From the NCBI GenBank assembly GCA_016938475.1, contig JAFGUP010000071.1, positions 1-46,860 on the forward strand: a stretch of 46,860 nucleotides of DNA, in the 5' to 3' direction. The position numbers and the translations under genes were made by a program. This stretch comes from Sphaerochaetaceae bacterium. Lineage in GTDB: Bacteria; Spirochaetota; Spirochaetia; Sphaerochaetales; Sphaerochaetaceae. The notes beneath the pieces were generated by a model, which searched no databases, had not been told where the DNA came from, and saw nothing but the letters and a program-made list of their open reading frames with translations. Below, one piece after another: positions 17,783-26,067 of this stretch (the stretch's first letter is position 1; every line of letters starts with the position of its first letter).

Positions 17783-17811
17783 AGTGTACTTGAAAGGAGG
17801 GAACCTCTCAA
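17783..17811 (-). promoter_or_regulatory. Promoter of the metH-metF operon
   Basis: On the minus strand TTGAGA (17811-17806), 17 nt, TACACT (17788-17783). It lies in the 68-bp gap after the NIF3-insert-like gene and gives a leader of about 25-30 nt containing GGTGAGG. Confidence 0.55.
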
Positions 17812-17814
17812 GCC

Positions 17815-18129
17815 TCACACGCCGGTATAAACCCTGTAATAGTGGAAAGCAGGTGTCTGATAAGGATGTGAGTCCTTCAGAGCTGTCACTACGTCATCAA
17901 TGTTTTCTTCGGGAACGACCATCTCGACTCTCATCTCCCGAACCCGTTCAAGAACACCGGAAGTACCGATGAACGGTCGGGCAGATTCAAGGGGAAGGAA
18001 CTGGCCGAGACCTACACTTTCAAAAGAGCAATGCGAATACCCGCCGAAAGCCCCGCCTCCGGCAGCGAACACCTGATTCTTAACCGCTTCAAGATGCGTA
18101 AGAGGAACAAAGAACACCAACACATACAT
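17815..18129 (-). CDS. Stand-alone NIF3/YqfO insert-like (PII/CutA-fold) protein
   Basis: A 104-aa protein resembling the PII-like domain inserted in long NIF3 proteins such as YqfO. It has an initial beta strand MYVLVFFVP, GGGAFGGYSHCSF, a GLGQFLPL..ARPFIG segment and the terminal SHPYQTPAFHYY. The function of such single-domain proteins is not established; ligand binding or metal sensing is plausible. The start at 18129 has a strong AGGAGG 7 nt upstream, whereas the frame extending to 18264 has none. It is divergent from pth and lies 68 bp before the metH start. Confidence 0.8.
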   Translation of the reverse strand: MYVLVFFVPLTHLEAVKNQVFAAGGGAFGGYSHCSFESVGLGQFLPLESARPFIGTSGVLERVREMRVEMVVPEENIDDVVTALKDSHPYQTPAFHYYRVYTGV

Positions 18130-18189
18130 ATGGCAGCCTCCTGAAAGGATTATCGCACTGAAATTGTGAAACGACAACGAAAGCACCTC

Positions 18190-18219
18190 TTGAAACTCAG
18201 ACTCTTGATCCTTTATTCT
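18190..18219 (+). promoter_or_regulatory. Probable promoter of pth
   Basis: TTGAAA (18190-18195), 18 nt, TATTCT (18214-18219), then 10 nt to ATG 18230. No Shine-Dalgarno sequence is present, so the mRNA would have a leader of only a few bases. Confidence 0.5.
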
Positions 18220-18229
18220 TGAAACACTC

Positions 18230-18799
18230 ATGAAGATAGCTTTGATCGTCTTTCTTGGGAACAAGGGAGCTTCCTATTCACATACACGCCACAATGCAGG
18301 CTGGCTTCTGTACGAGGATCGTTTCAACGAGTCCTCCGAAACTCTGCGTCAGAAGTTCCATGGCCTGCACGGCTCTATGATCTGTGCCGGAAAGACCATA
18401 CGCACGCTCTTCCCTCATACCTATATGAATGAAAGTGGCAGGAGTGTCAGTGCGATGCTGTCGTACTTTTCTATAACCAGTGAAGAGACTCTTATCGTGC
18501 ATGATGATATAGAACTTCCCTTCGGAGCTCTTACCCTTCAGAAGGGGGGGTCTGCCTCAGGTCATAACGGGTTACGAAGTATCTTCCGGCTATGCGGAAC
18601 CACTGATTTCCTTAGACTGCGCATCGGAGTAGGACGGGGAAAGGGTACGGATGTCGCATCGTATGTGCTCTCAAGATTCTCGATCGAAGAAGAACCTTTG
18701 CTGCCTGATCTCTTCAAACAGGGAGAGCTCATCATACGGGACACTCTTCTTGGAACAATACAGGAAAAAAAACTCCCTTTTTCGAAGAGAGTACTTTAA
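18230..18799 (+). CDS. pth: Peptidyl-tRNA hydrolase
   Basis: Releases peptides from prematurely dissociated peptidyl-tRNA so that the tRNA can be recycled. It is 189 aa, the usual bacterial length. Catalytic His21 is in THTR-like SHTRHNAGW, with Asn in TYMNESG, Asp in IVHDDIELPFG, and GSASGHNGLRS in the substrate cleft. FLRLRIGVGRG is also typical. Position 10 is GNKG rather than the common GNPG, a mild deviation. It starts a plus-strand run ending with the membrane protein at 24340; a 102-bp gap separates it from the GH13 gene. Confidence 0.95.
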   Translation: MKIALIVFLGNKGASYSHTRHNAGWLLYEDRFNESSETLRQKFHGLHGSMICAGKTIRTLFPHTYMNESGRSVSAMLSYFSITSEETLIVHDDIELPFGALTLQKGGSASGHNGLRSIFRLCGTTDFLRLRIGVGRGKGTDVASYVLSRFSIEEEPLLPDLFKQGELIIRDTLLGTIQEKKLPFSKRVL

Positions 18800-18901
18800 T
18801 ATGGAAGTAACAGGAATACTCGACACTGTCGTGGAGATAGTACAGCTTCAACCTGATCATGACCGCACAGAAACGATCAGCTCACGAACAAGGAGTTCTA
18901 C

Positions 18902-21900
18902 ATGGAGTTACGGGATTTACGCATCGCAGACCAGACACGAAAAGGCATCGACTATGAAACGGCCTTGTGCATCACCGATTTCGATATAGAAAAACTCTAC
19001 CGAGATGCAAAAGATTTCGTCTATATCTACAACAACAGGCACAAAGACGATCCCCCGGAAACACTCCTGTCAGCGGCGAAGGTCCATGCCTTCGGTGTCC
19101 TCCACCTCCTGTATCAGGTTGTCGCCACCACCTACGACGAAGCTCAGGGAGGCACCTTCTTTCAGTCGCTGAAACAGGAAGCTGCCCAATCAGAATCAAC
19201 GATGGAGATGCTCAGATTCTATGACCGACAGTTCCCGTCAAAGCTGCCTGATGAGCAGAAACATATCAGCAACCCCTCTGCTGAAGATGCCAGGGGTCTG
19301 TTCCTTCACCGGGTCTTTCTTGAAAACCCTGCACTCAACACCTCTGCCGCACCCCTTATTTCACCTGCAGGGCTGACCTTCCCCTCCAGTCTCAAAGGTT
19401 TTACCCAGCTGGCGCAGACCCATTCCTTTCGTAGCGGCATCGTTGAAGGTACTCGGGAAGATCTTTTCACGTTCCTTACCACACCGGCTAAGGAACATCC
19501 TGAATCTCTCACTGAACAGATCTCTTTCATCATGGTGCATTGGGGTACTCTCATTCCGCAGGAACTGAAGAAGGGTCTCCTGCATGTCCTGGATGTCATC
19601 AGAGAGGAGGAGAAGGTCCGTTTCGGTGGTGGTCCGGGACCGGCAGTGGTACAGAACTACCAATTCCTTGAGCACGAGTATGAAGCATTCAGCAGTGATT
19701 GGGACTGGATGCCGAATGTCGTGATGATGGCAAAGAGCACCCTCGTCTGGCTTGATCAGCTCTCACGCGCATATGGACGTCCCATCGACACTCTCGACAA
19801 GATTCCCGACAGGGAGCTTGATCTGCTCAGCGAAAGAGGTTTCAATGCACTGTGGCTGATCGGCATCTGGGAAAGAAGTGAGGCAAGCAAGAAGATCAAG
19901 CACTACTGCGGGAATCCTGAGGCAGAGGCGAGTGCCTACAGTCTTAAAAGCTACAATATAGACCAGAAGATCGGAGGCTGGCAGGCCTATCACAACCTCA
20001 ACGAACGGTGCCACGATCGCCATATCAGACTGGCTAGTGATATGGTTCCAAACCACACCGGACTTGACAGTGAATGGGCTCTGTACCATCCCGAGTATTT
20101 CGTCCGCTCTCCCTATTCTCCATTCCCCTCCTACTCGTTCAACGGAGCCGACCTATCGCCGGATGACAGGATCGAAGTGAAGATCGACGATCATTACTAT
20201 GACCGGACCGATGCTGCAGTCGCCTATAGACGGGTCAACAGGGAAACCAATGAGACTACGTATATCTTCCATGGAAACGACGGAACTTCAATGCCCTGGA
20301 ATGATACTGCACAGCTTGATTTTCTCAATCCGAATACACGTGAAGCTGTCATTCAGCAGATTCTCCATGTTGCACGAAACTTTCATATCATCCGTTTCGA
20401 TGCTGCCATGACACTCGCCAAACGCCACATCCAGAGACTCTGGTACCCGCGTCCGGGTTCAGGAGGTGATATCCCCGGCAGGGCAGGGTACGCTCTCAGT
20501 GACGAAGAGTTCAACAACGCCATCCCGATAGAGTTCTGGAGAGAGGTCGTTGACCGTATTACACTTGAAGTGCCCGACACACTCCTGCTTGCAGAGGCCT
20601 TCTGGATGATGGAAGGATACTTCGTGAGAACCCTTGGAATGCACAGAGTCTACAACAGTGCGTTCATGAATATGCTGAAGAATCAGGCGAACAAGGAGTA
20701 TCGTGACACTATCAAGAACACTCTTTCGTTCGACCCCGAAGTATTGAAACGGTTCGTCAACTTCATGAACAACCCCGATGAGGATACGGCGATAGCCCAG
20801 TTCGGGGATGGGGACAAGTATTTCGGAGTGGCGACACTGCTATCCACGATGCCCGGTCTTCCCATGTACGGTCACGGACAGCTCGAAGGCTTCCATGAGA
20901 AGTACGGTATGGAATATTCGAAAGCATATTGGAATGAGTTCCCCAACGAACACTTGATTCGTGAGCATGAGCGGAGGATCTTCCCCTTACTGCGCCTTCG
21001 GTACCTCTTCAGCGGCTCTGAACACTTCGAGATATTCGATGCAATCGACAATGGTCATGTCAGTGAATCGATCTTCGCCTATGTGAACGGAGTCAAGGAG
21101 ATCAAGGCTCTTGTACTGTACAACAATCAGTACGAACATGCCGGAGGGAAGATCTACCAGAGTTCACCGAAACTGGAAAGAAAGGATGAAGGAGAAAGGG
21201 AGCTGAGAACCGTCAGTTTTGCACAAGCCCTCGGTCTCACCTTCGCCGATGACACCTACGTCCTCTATGAGAGCTTTCCCGGAAATATGAGCTATATAGC
21301 CCGCTCGAAGGACCTGTACGACCACGGCTTCTGGGTCTCGCTCAATGGATACGAAACACAGGTCCTCCTTCACATCAGAGAAGTAAGAGATCTTGACGGT
21401 TCGTATGCACAGCTGCTGGCCCATCTTGACGGAAAGGGAACACGATCCCTTGAGCGTGATATCGCATGGATTCGGATGAGGAAACTGCACCATTCCCTTG
21501 AGAACTTCGCAAAAGAGGAGATGCTCGAATATATCAGGCAGACTGCCGCACAGAAGGAGATGGGAAGCAGAGATATTCGCAAGTATGTCCTGCTCATAGG
21601 TGAATCGTATGCCCGTTTCGCAACGACCTACGAACAGATGAGCGAGAGGTCAAAGGAAAAGATCCCTTCTCTCGTCAGAGAGATGCAGCCAAGAGATATG
21701 CTGTTGACGATTCAGAATCTTACAGCCTGTTATAGCGAGGAAACTGATCATCCGTTCCTTCCTGTCGGTGGTGTTCTGCTCAGCGAACTACCCATGCTCA
21801 TCAATGCGAGCCTCATCATGTCTCTGTTCATTGACAGAGAGAGCGGTTATGAACACGCGATCGATATAGCTGACTCTCTCGTTCTCGAACGGCTGTTCGC

Positions 21901-22276
21901 ACCACTTTCAACTATGCTCGGGATTGATGTGGATTATCGTCTTCGGAATCTGCTGCTGCTGGCAACCGCTCTGGTCACTATTCCCCGTTCACTTAGGAAC
22001 CATCTGGAACAGGAAGAACCTGATGCCTGCAGAATGTTATCTGACCTTCTGGCAGATGAGGGTTTCAGGACGCTTATCCATCAGAACGAACATCAGGGAG
22101 TCACCTATTATCGCAAGGAATCATTCCAGGAGATGGTGTATCTGATCACGCTGGGTGTAGCAATGGAGAAAGGCGATTATTACAACAGAAAGATGACGAA
22201 AGCAGCTCAGGCATGGCTACGGGCCGATGCCCTGTCCGAGTATCGGATAGAGAGGCTGCTGGAAGGCATTCAGTGA
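18902..22276 (+). CDS. Large cytoplasmic GH13 (alpha-amylase family) protein
   Basis: 1124 aa without a signal peptide, so probably cytoplasmic. The GH13 barrel occupies roughly residues 250-750. Region I is SDMVPNH (about 379-385), the nucleophile is Asp500 in IIRFDAAMT, the acid/base is Glu565 in LLLAEAFWM, and the third acid is probably Asp626 in NNPDED. That last site departs from the usual NHD, because the preceding His is missing. MPGLPMYGHGQLEG is also family-like. The N-terminal about 250 and C-terminal about 350 residues match nothing I recognise. AAGGAG lies upstream of ATG 18902. It probably acts on intracellular alpha-glucan; specificity cannot be stated. Confidence 0.85.
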   Translation: MELRDLRIADQTRKGIDYETALCITDFDIEKLYRDAKDFVYIYNNRHKDDPPETLLSAAKVHAFGVLHLLYQVVATTYDEAQGGTFFQSLKQEAAQSESTMEMLRFYDRQFPSKLPDEQKHISNPSAEDARGLFLHRVFLENPALNTSAAPLISPAGLTFPSSLKGFTQLAQTHSFRSGIVEGTREDLFTFLTTPAKEHPESLTEQISFIMVHWGTLIPQELKKGLLHVLDVIREEEKVRFGGGPGPAVVQNYQFLEHEYEAFSSDWDWMPNVVMMAKSTLVWLDQLSRAYGRPIDTLDKIPDRELDLLSERGFNALWLIGIWERSEASKKIKHYCGNPEAEASAYSLKSYNIDQKIGGWQAYHNLNERCHDRHIRLASDMVPNHTGLDSEWALYHPEYFVRSPYSPFPSYSFNGADLSPDDRIEVKIDDHYYDRTDAAVAYRRVNRETNETTYIFHGNDGTSMPWNDTAQLDFLNPNTREAVIQQILHVARNFHIIRFDAAMTLAKRHIQRLWYPRPGSGGDIPGRAGYALSDEEFNNAIPIEFWREVVDRITLEVPDTLLLAEAFWMMEGYFVRTLGMHRVYNSAFMNMLKNQANKEYRDTIKNTLSFDPEVLKRFVNFMNNPDEDTAIAQFGDGDKYFGVATLLSTMPGLPMYGHGQLEGFHEKYGMEYSKAYWNEFPNEHLIREHERRIFPLLRLRYLFSGSEHFEIFDAIDNGHVSESIFAYVNGVKEIKALVLYNNQYEHAGGKIYQSSPKLERKDEGERELRTVSFAQALGLTFADDTYVLYESFPGNMSYIARSKDLYDHGFWVSLNGYETQVLLHIREVRDLDGSYAQLLAHLDGKGTRSLERDIAWIRMRKLHHSLENFAKEEMLEYIRQTAAQKEMGSRDIRKYVLLIGESYARFATTYEQMSERSKEKIPSLVREMQPRDMLLTIQNLTACYSEETDHPFLPVGGVLLSELPMLINASLIMSLFIDRESGYEHAIDIADSLVLERLFAPLSTMLGIDVDYRLRNLLLLATALVTIPRSLRNHLEQEEPDACRMLSDLLADEGFRTLIHQNEHQGVTYYRKESFQEMVYLITLGVAMEKGDYYNRKMTKAAQAWLRADALSEYRIERLLEGIQ

Positions 22277-22318
22277 AGTTTGATTGACTTCTTAGAAGCT
22301 ATAAGATAGGGTTATGAC

Positions 22319-23560
22319 ATGAAAACTTGGATGCTGTACATTGGAGCAGTTCTGCTCGGCCTAGCCTCTTCACTTCTCCTTCAGACATGGGATTGGTATC
22401 AACCGATTCTTCAACTTCTCGTTCCCCTGATGAGAGAGATATCACTGTTCATACTCTTCCCCGTAGTCCTCACGCTCTACAGTGCAGGGAGTGCCTCACT
22501 CCTGAGGCATCGGAACGCCTCGATCCTGTATGTATCGACAGTGTTCTGGGCTCTTTCAACGACGCTGATACTCACCTTTGCTGCAAGTTATGCCCTATAT
22601 TTCATCCCTGAGGGATTTCTGGCATTGCCTGCAGCGGCCTCCTCCGGGGGAGTTCAGATCCAGATTCCGACCTATGAGTCAATAAAGAACCTGATAGTAA
22701 GCGACAATGCATTTTCCCAGCTGACAGTCACTTCGACCCATCTTCTTCCTATGATAGTCGTCTCGATTATTGTCGGGTACTCGATAAAACCCAACTATGA
22801 GGCGATACGACCAGCGTATGTGGTAGCAAACTCCTTTGCTGAGGCGATATTGCGGCTTTCCAAGGTGACTACCCTCCTGTTCGCTCTCCCTGTGTTTGTA
22901 CTCAGTGCACACTTTTTCAGTTCAGTACAGCTGATGGCTCTGATTGTTGAAGCGGCGGTGCTGACGGGACTGTATGGACTCATCACGATCCTGATGCTGT
23001 TCGCTCTTCTTCCTCTCATCTGGGGCCTGTATACCGGGTTCCACCGGGGCAACCCCTACCGTGTCATCTTCCGCGGTTTTTCAGCCCTGATATCCAGCTT
23101 CTTCTTCCAGAGCACCATTGAATCCACGATGGCTCTCGTTGCCCTTTCTCAGCAGAACAACCGGGTCAAGAAACGGGTAGCCGGTACAGCCATTCCACTT
23201 TACTCGATCTTCGGCAAAGGTGGGAGCGCTCTATTGGCTTCGGTGACAGTCCTCATCATTCTGACGGGTTCCAGCATGGAATTGAACGTCCTGTTAATAG
23301 CGCTCATCGCTCTCTTCTCAGCCTTCGTGTCTCTGGCAAGTTCCTTCGCGATTAAAACGGAGGTGGTGTTCATCATGCTTACTGCCTACATGGGTATCGG
23401 TAACAGTGAGCTCTCAGTACCATCGGCGATCATCATCCTTCTTCCTCTCATTCAGGGTCTTGCCTCTCTTATAAACGCTGCAATCGCGCTCCTCGGAGCT
23501 GCATACACTTCACGGATCATAAGTACAGATGATATACCTGAGCATGCTCAGACCCTGTAA
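22319..23560 (+). CDS. Dicarboxylate/amino acid:cation symporter family (SDF/DAACS) protein
   Basis: A 413-aa membrane protein with about 8 transmembrane segments and two re-entrant-like regions. The last third resembles the SDF family substrate site: SALISSFFFQSTIESTM, then PLYSIFGKGGSAL where typical members have the NMDGT region. The NMDGT motif itself is not visible, so the protein is a divergent member and the usual glutamate/aspartate specificity should not be assumed. AGGG lies upstream of ATG 22319. It is 42 bp after the GH13 gene and 6 bp before the next membrane protein. Confidence 0.75.
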   Translation: MKTWMLYIGAVLLGLASSLLLQTWDWYQPILQLLVPLMREISLFILFPVVLTLYSAGSASLLRHRNASILYVSTVFWALSTTLILTFAASYALYFIPEGFLALPAAASSGGVQIQIPTYESIKNLIVSDNAFSQLTVTSTHLLPMIVVSIIVGYSIKPNYEAIRPAYVVANSFAEAILRLSKVTTLLFALPVFVLSAHFFSSVQLMALIVEAAVLTGLYGLITILMLFALLPLIWGLYTGFHRGNPYRVIFRGFSALISSFFFQSTIESTMALVALSQQNNRVKKRVAGTAIPLYSIFGKGGSALLASVTVLIILTGSSMELNVLLIALIALFSAFVSLASSFAIKTEVVFIMLTAYMGIGNSELSVPSAIIILLPLIQGLASLINAAIALLGAAYTSRIISTDDIPEHAQTL

Positions 23561-23566
23561 GAACGG

Positions 23567-24340
23567 ATGAAACGGATACGACGAACAGCGAGGATCTCCT
23601 ACCTTCTTCTGTGCATTGCCCTGTGCCTGATACATATCTATTTGATGTTCAGGATCACGTATCCGATTCCGGCTGAGCTGGAATCGGCAGCCCTTCTTTC
23701 CAGCATCAACCCCCTGTATGTCACTGCTTCATTCCTGTTCATCATTGCCAGCGGTATCGGATTTTTCGGAATACTGCGCCTGCGCCCAACCTCAAGAAAC
23801 GAGGTGGAGAAGACCGTACTTCCCCTCACCTACACACTATTTCTCTTTTTCACTCTTCCGATCATCTCTTCCTCCCTGTTCCTTGAGACAACATATCTGA
23901 ATCTTGAGAAGTCCTATATAGCCATCCTGTTCATGGCATTCAGCTTCTTCCTTGTAACGGGAGTGTTTCAGATGGGAATGAACAGTTCCCGTGTCAACCG
24001 GTTTTACCCGTTCATCCCTCTCCTTTCGTTCTGGGTAGCTTCCCTGATCCCGCCGTATACTCAGGTGACCGGTAAAGGACTCATCACGAGCAGGCTGCCG
24101 TCAATGATCCTTCTGATCACTCTCACACTCTCTTTCGTCACCATCCTCACCTACTGGGGACACTTCCTGCAGAGCAGGACACGACAGACCCTGGTCAAGG
24201 CAATAAGGACCACATTAGTGCTCAGTGGGACATGTGTGTTTGTATTCGGTATGAACAGCTCTCTATCGCTGGCTGGAGCAGTGCTGTATATAAGTGGGAC
24301 CTCCCTCGGTCTCTACCGCGGAAGGTCCAATCTTCTGTGA
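23567..24340 (+). CDS. Polytopic membrane protein of unknown function (257 aa)
   Basis: No family recognised. About seven or eight hydrophobic segments cover nearly the whole length, with a basic N-terminus (MKRIRRTAR) and short polar loops. It starts 6 bp after the symporter stop and is very likely co-translated, so it may assist or stabilise that transporter; this is inferred from position alone. It ends 13 bp before the convergent gpmI gene. Confidence 0.7.
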   Translation: MKRIRRTARISYLLLCIALCLIHIYLMFRITYPIPAELESAALLSSINPLYVTASFLFIIASGIGFFGILRLRPTSRNEVEKTVLPLTYTLFLFFTLPIISSSLFLETTYLNLEKSYIAILFMAFSFFLVTGVFQMGMNSSRVNRFYPFIPLLSFWVASLIPPYTQVTGKGLITSRLPSMILLITLTLSFVTILTYWGHFLQSRTRQTLVKAIRTTLVLSGTCVFVFGMNSSLSLAGAVLYISGTSLGLYRGRSNLL

Positions 24341-24353
24341 CTGTCTGTTCTGA

Positions 24354-26000
24354 CTATGTAAGATTCACAATGCTCTGATCGTAATCTTCGGGAGGATCGA
24401 ACCCGAGAAAGTTCATTATGGTCGCAGGTATCGATGAGATGCCGAGTCCTTCTTTCAGCTTTGTCTCATACTCACCGCTGTACTCACTGTCGTAAATAAT
24501 GAAAGGTACAGGGTTAAGGGAGTGAGAGGTCTTTGCTTTGGGAGAACCGTTTTCTTTGTACTGCACTTCACCCTTCTTGTTGTGTTCAAACATATCGTCG
24601 GCATTACCATGATCCGCAGTGAGAAGGAGGACACCGCCGACCTCATCTATCACCTTCTTGAGTCTGGCAAGCTGAAGGTCCATGGCTTCCATGGAGCAGA
24701 TCACTGCCTGATAGATCCCGGTATGTCCGACCATATCACCGTTGGGATAGTTGAGCTTGATCAGGTCATATTCTCCACTTCTGATGGCTTTGATCACAGC
24801 ATCGGTGATCTCTGCAGTCTTCATCCATGGGCGCTGTTCGAATGGAACGATATCGGAAGGAATCTCGACATAGGTCTCGAGGGACGAATCAAACATTCCG
24901 CTCCTGTTACCGTTGAAGAAATAGGTAACATGCCCGAACTTCTGTGTCTCGCTGATCGAAAACTGTTTGACTCCGCTCGCACACAGGTATTCTGCCATTG
25001 TCCTGTCGATCTGAGGGGGAGAGACCAGATACTGTGAAGGCACGTGAAGATCTCCATCATACTCCATCATACCTGCGTATTCGACGTCGGGAACACGTTT
25101 TCTATCAAATTCAGTAAGTTCTTTAGCCTCGAAGGCCTTGGTGATCTCAAGAGCCCTGTCACCTCTGAAGTTGAACAGGATTACACTGTCATGATCAACG
25201 ATCGGTCCGACAGGTTCTTCTCCATCAGCGACGACAAAGGGAGGAAGATCCTGATCGATAGCACCACTCTCCTTTCTCAGGGTCTCGATTGCCTCATGTG
25301 CTGAAGGGAACTTCCGCTGCTCGGCAAGAACATGGGTCTTCCATCCCTCTTCCACCATCGACCAGTTCGCGTTATACCGGTCCATTGTGATGGCCATTCT
25401 TCCGCCGCCACTGGCAATTTTTGCATCGAACGTATCATCGTTAAGAGATACGAGGAACTCTTCGAACGGATCAAAATACTCAAGAGCGCTCACTTCCCCG
25501 ACATCACGACCATCAAGAAGGGCATGAATTCTCACCTTCCTGACACCCATCTCCTTAGCCTTGGAAACCATCTTCCTCAGGTTGTCGACATGCGAATGCA
25601 CATTCCCGTCACTTAACAAACCTATAAAATGCAGAGAAGAATCATGACTTTTCACGTTATCAACGAGACGGTTCCAGGTATCACCTTCAAACATCGCACC
25701 GCTTTTTATGCTCTGGCTGACGAGCTTCGCACCCTGTGCAAACACTCGCCCGCACCCTATGGCATTGTGGCCGACTTCGCTGTTTCCCATATCATCATCA
25801 CTGGGAAGACCGACTGCTTCCCCATGTGCCTTGAGAGAAGTCCAGGGAGAGGATGCGTAGAAGGCATCGAGAGCTTCGGTATGGGCCTGCCTGACGGCAT
25901 CTCCTTCACTGTAGGTTCCAAAGCCCACTCCGTCCATGATCACAAGAACCACCGGGCCTTTTCTTGAAATCGTACTATTTTTCTTCAATGGTTGTACCAT
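24354..26000 (-). CDS. gpmI: 2,3-bisphosphoglycerate-independent phosphoglycerate mutase
   Basis: A glycolytic and gluconeogenic enzyme interconverting 3- and 2-phosphoglycerate with two Mn2+ ions. It is 548 aa, slightly longer than the usual 510-515. Alkaline-phosphatase-fold motifs are present: VIMDGVGFG (metal Asp23), DMGNSEVGHN with phospho-serine Ser74, LLDGRDVG, FNFRGDRALEI, LLTADHGNADDM and KTSHSLNPVPF. ATG 26000 is preferred over an upstream in-frame start at 26042 because AAGGAG lies 7 nt before it. It is the last gene of the lgt-pepP-gpmI run, 67 bp after pepP. Confidence 0.96.
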   Translation of the reverse strand: MVQPLKKNSTISRKGPVVLVIMDGVGFGTYSEGDAVRQAHTEALDAFYASSPWTSLKAHGEAVGLPSDDDMGNSEVGHNAIGCGRVFAQGAKLVSQSIKSGAMFEGDTWNRLVDNVKSHDSSLHFIGLLSDGNVHSHVDNLRKMVSKAKEMGVRKVRIHALLDGRDVGEVSALEYFDPFEEFLVSLNDDTFDAKIASGGGRMAITMDRYNANWSMVEEGWKTHVLAEQRKFPSAHEAIETLRKESGAIDQDLPPFVVADGEEPVGPIVDHDSVILFNFRGDRALEITKAFEAKELTEFDRKRVPDVEYAGMMEYDGDLHVPSQYLVSPPQIDRTMAEYLCASGVKQFSISETQKFGHVTYFFNGNRSGMFDSSLETYVEIPSDIVPFEQRPWMKTAEITDAVIKAIRSGEYDLIKLNYPNGDMVGHTGIYQAVICSMEAMDLQLARLKKVIDEVGGVLLLTADHGNADDMFEHNKKGEVQYKENGSPKAKTSHSLNPVPFIIYDSEYSGEYETKLKEGLGISSIPATIMNFLGFDPPEDYDQSIVNLT

Positions 26001-26067
26001 GCTGAAACTCCTTATTGGTGTAATTTCTCTCAATATACTCAATTATCTACCGATGGGTAAAGTGACT

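Noticed and set aside
17747-17814. Cobalamin or SAM riboswitch before metH
   Set aside because: Only 68 bp separate metH from the upstream gene and a promoter occupies the middle of it, too little for either riboswitch; no B12-box sequence is visible.
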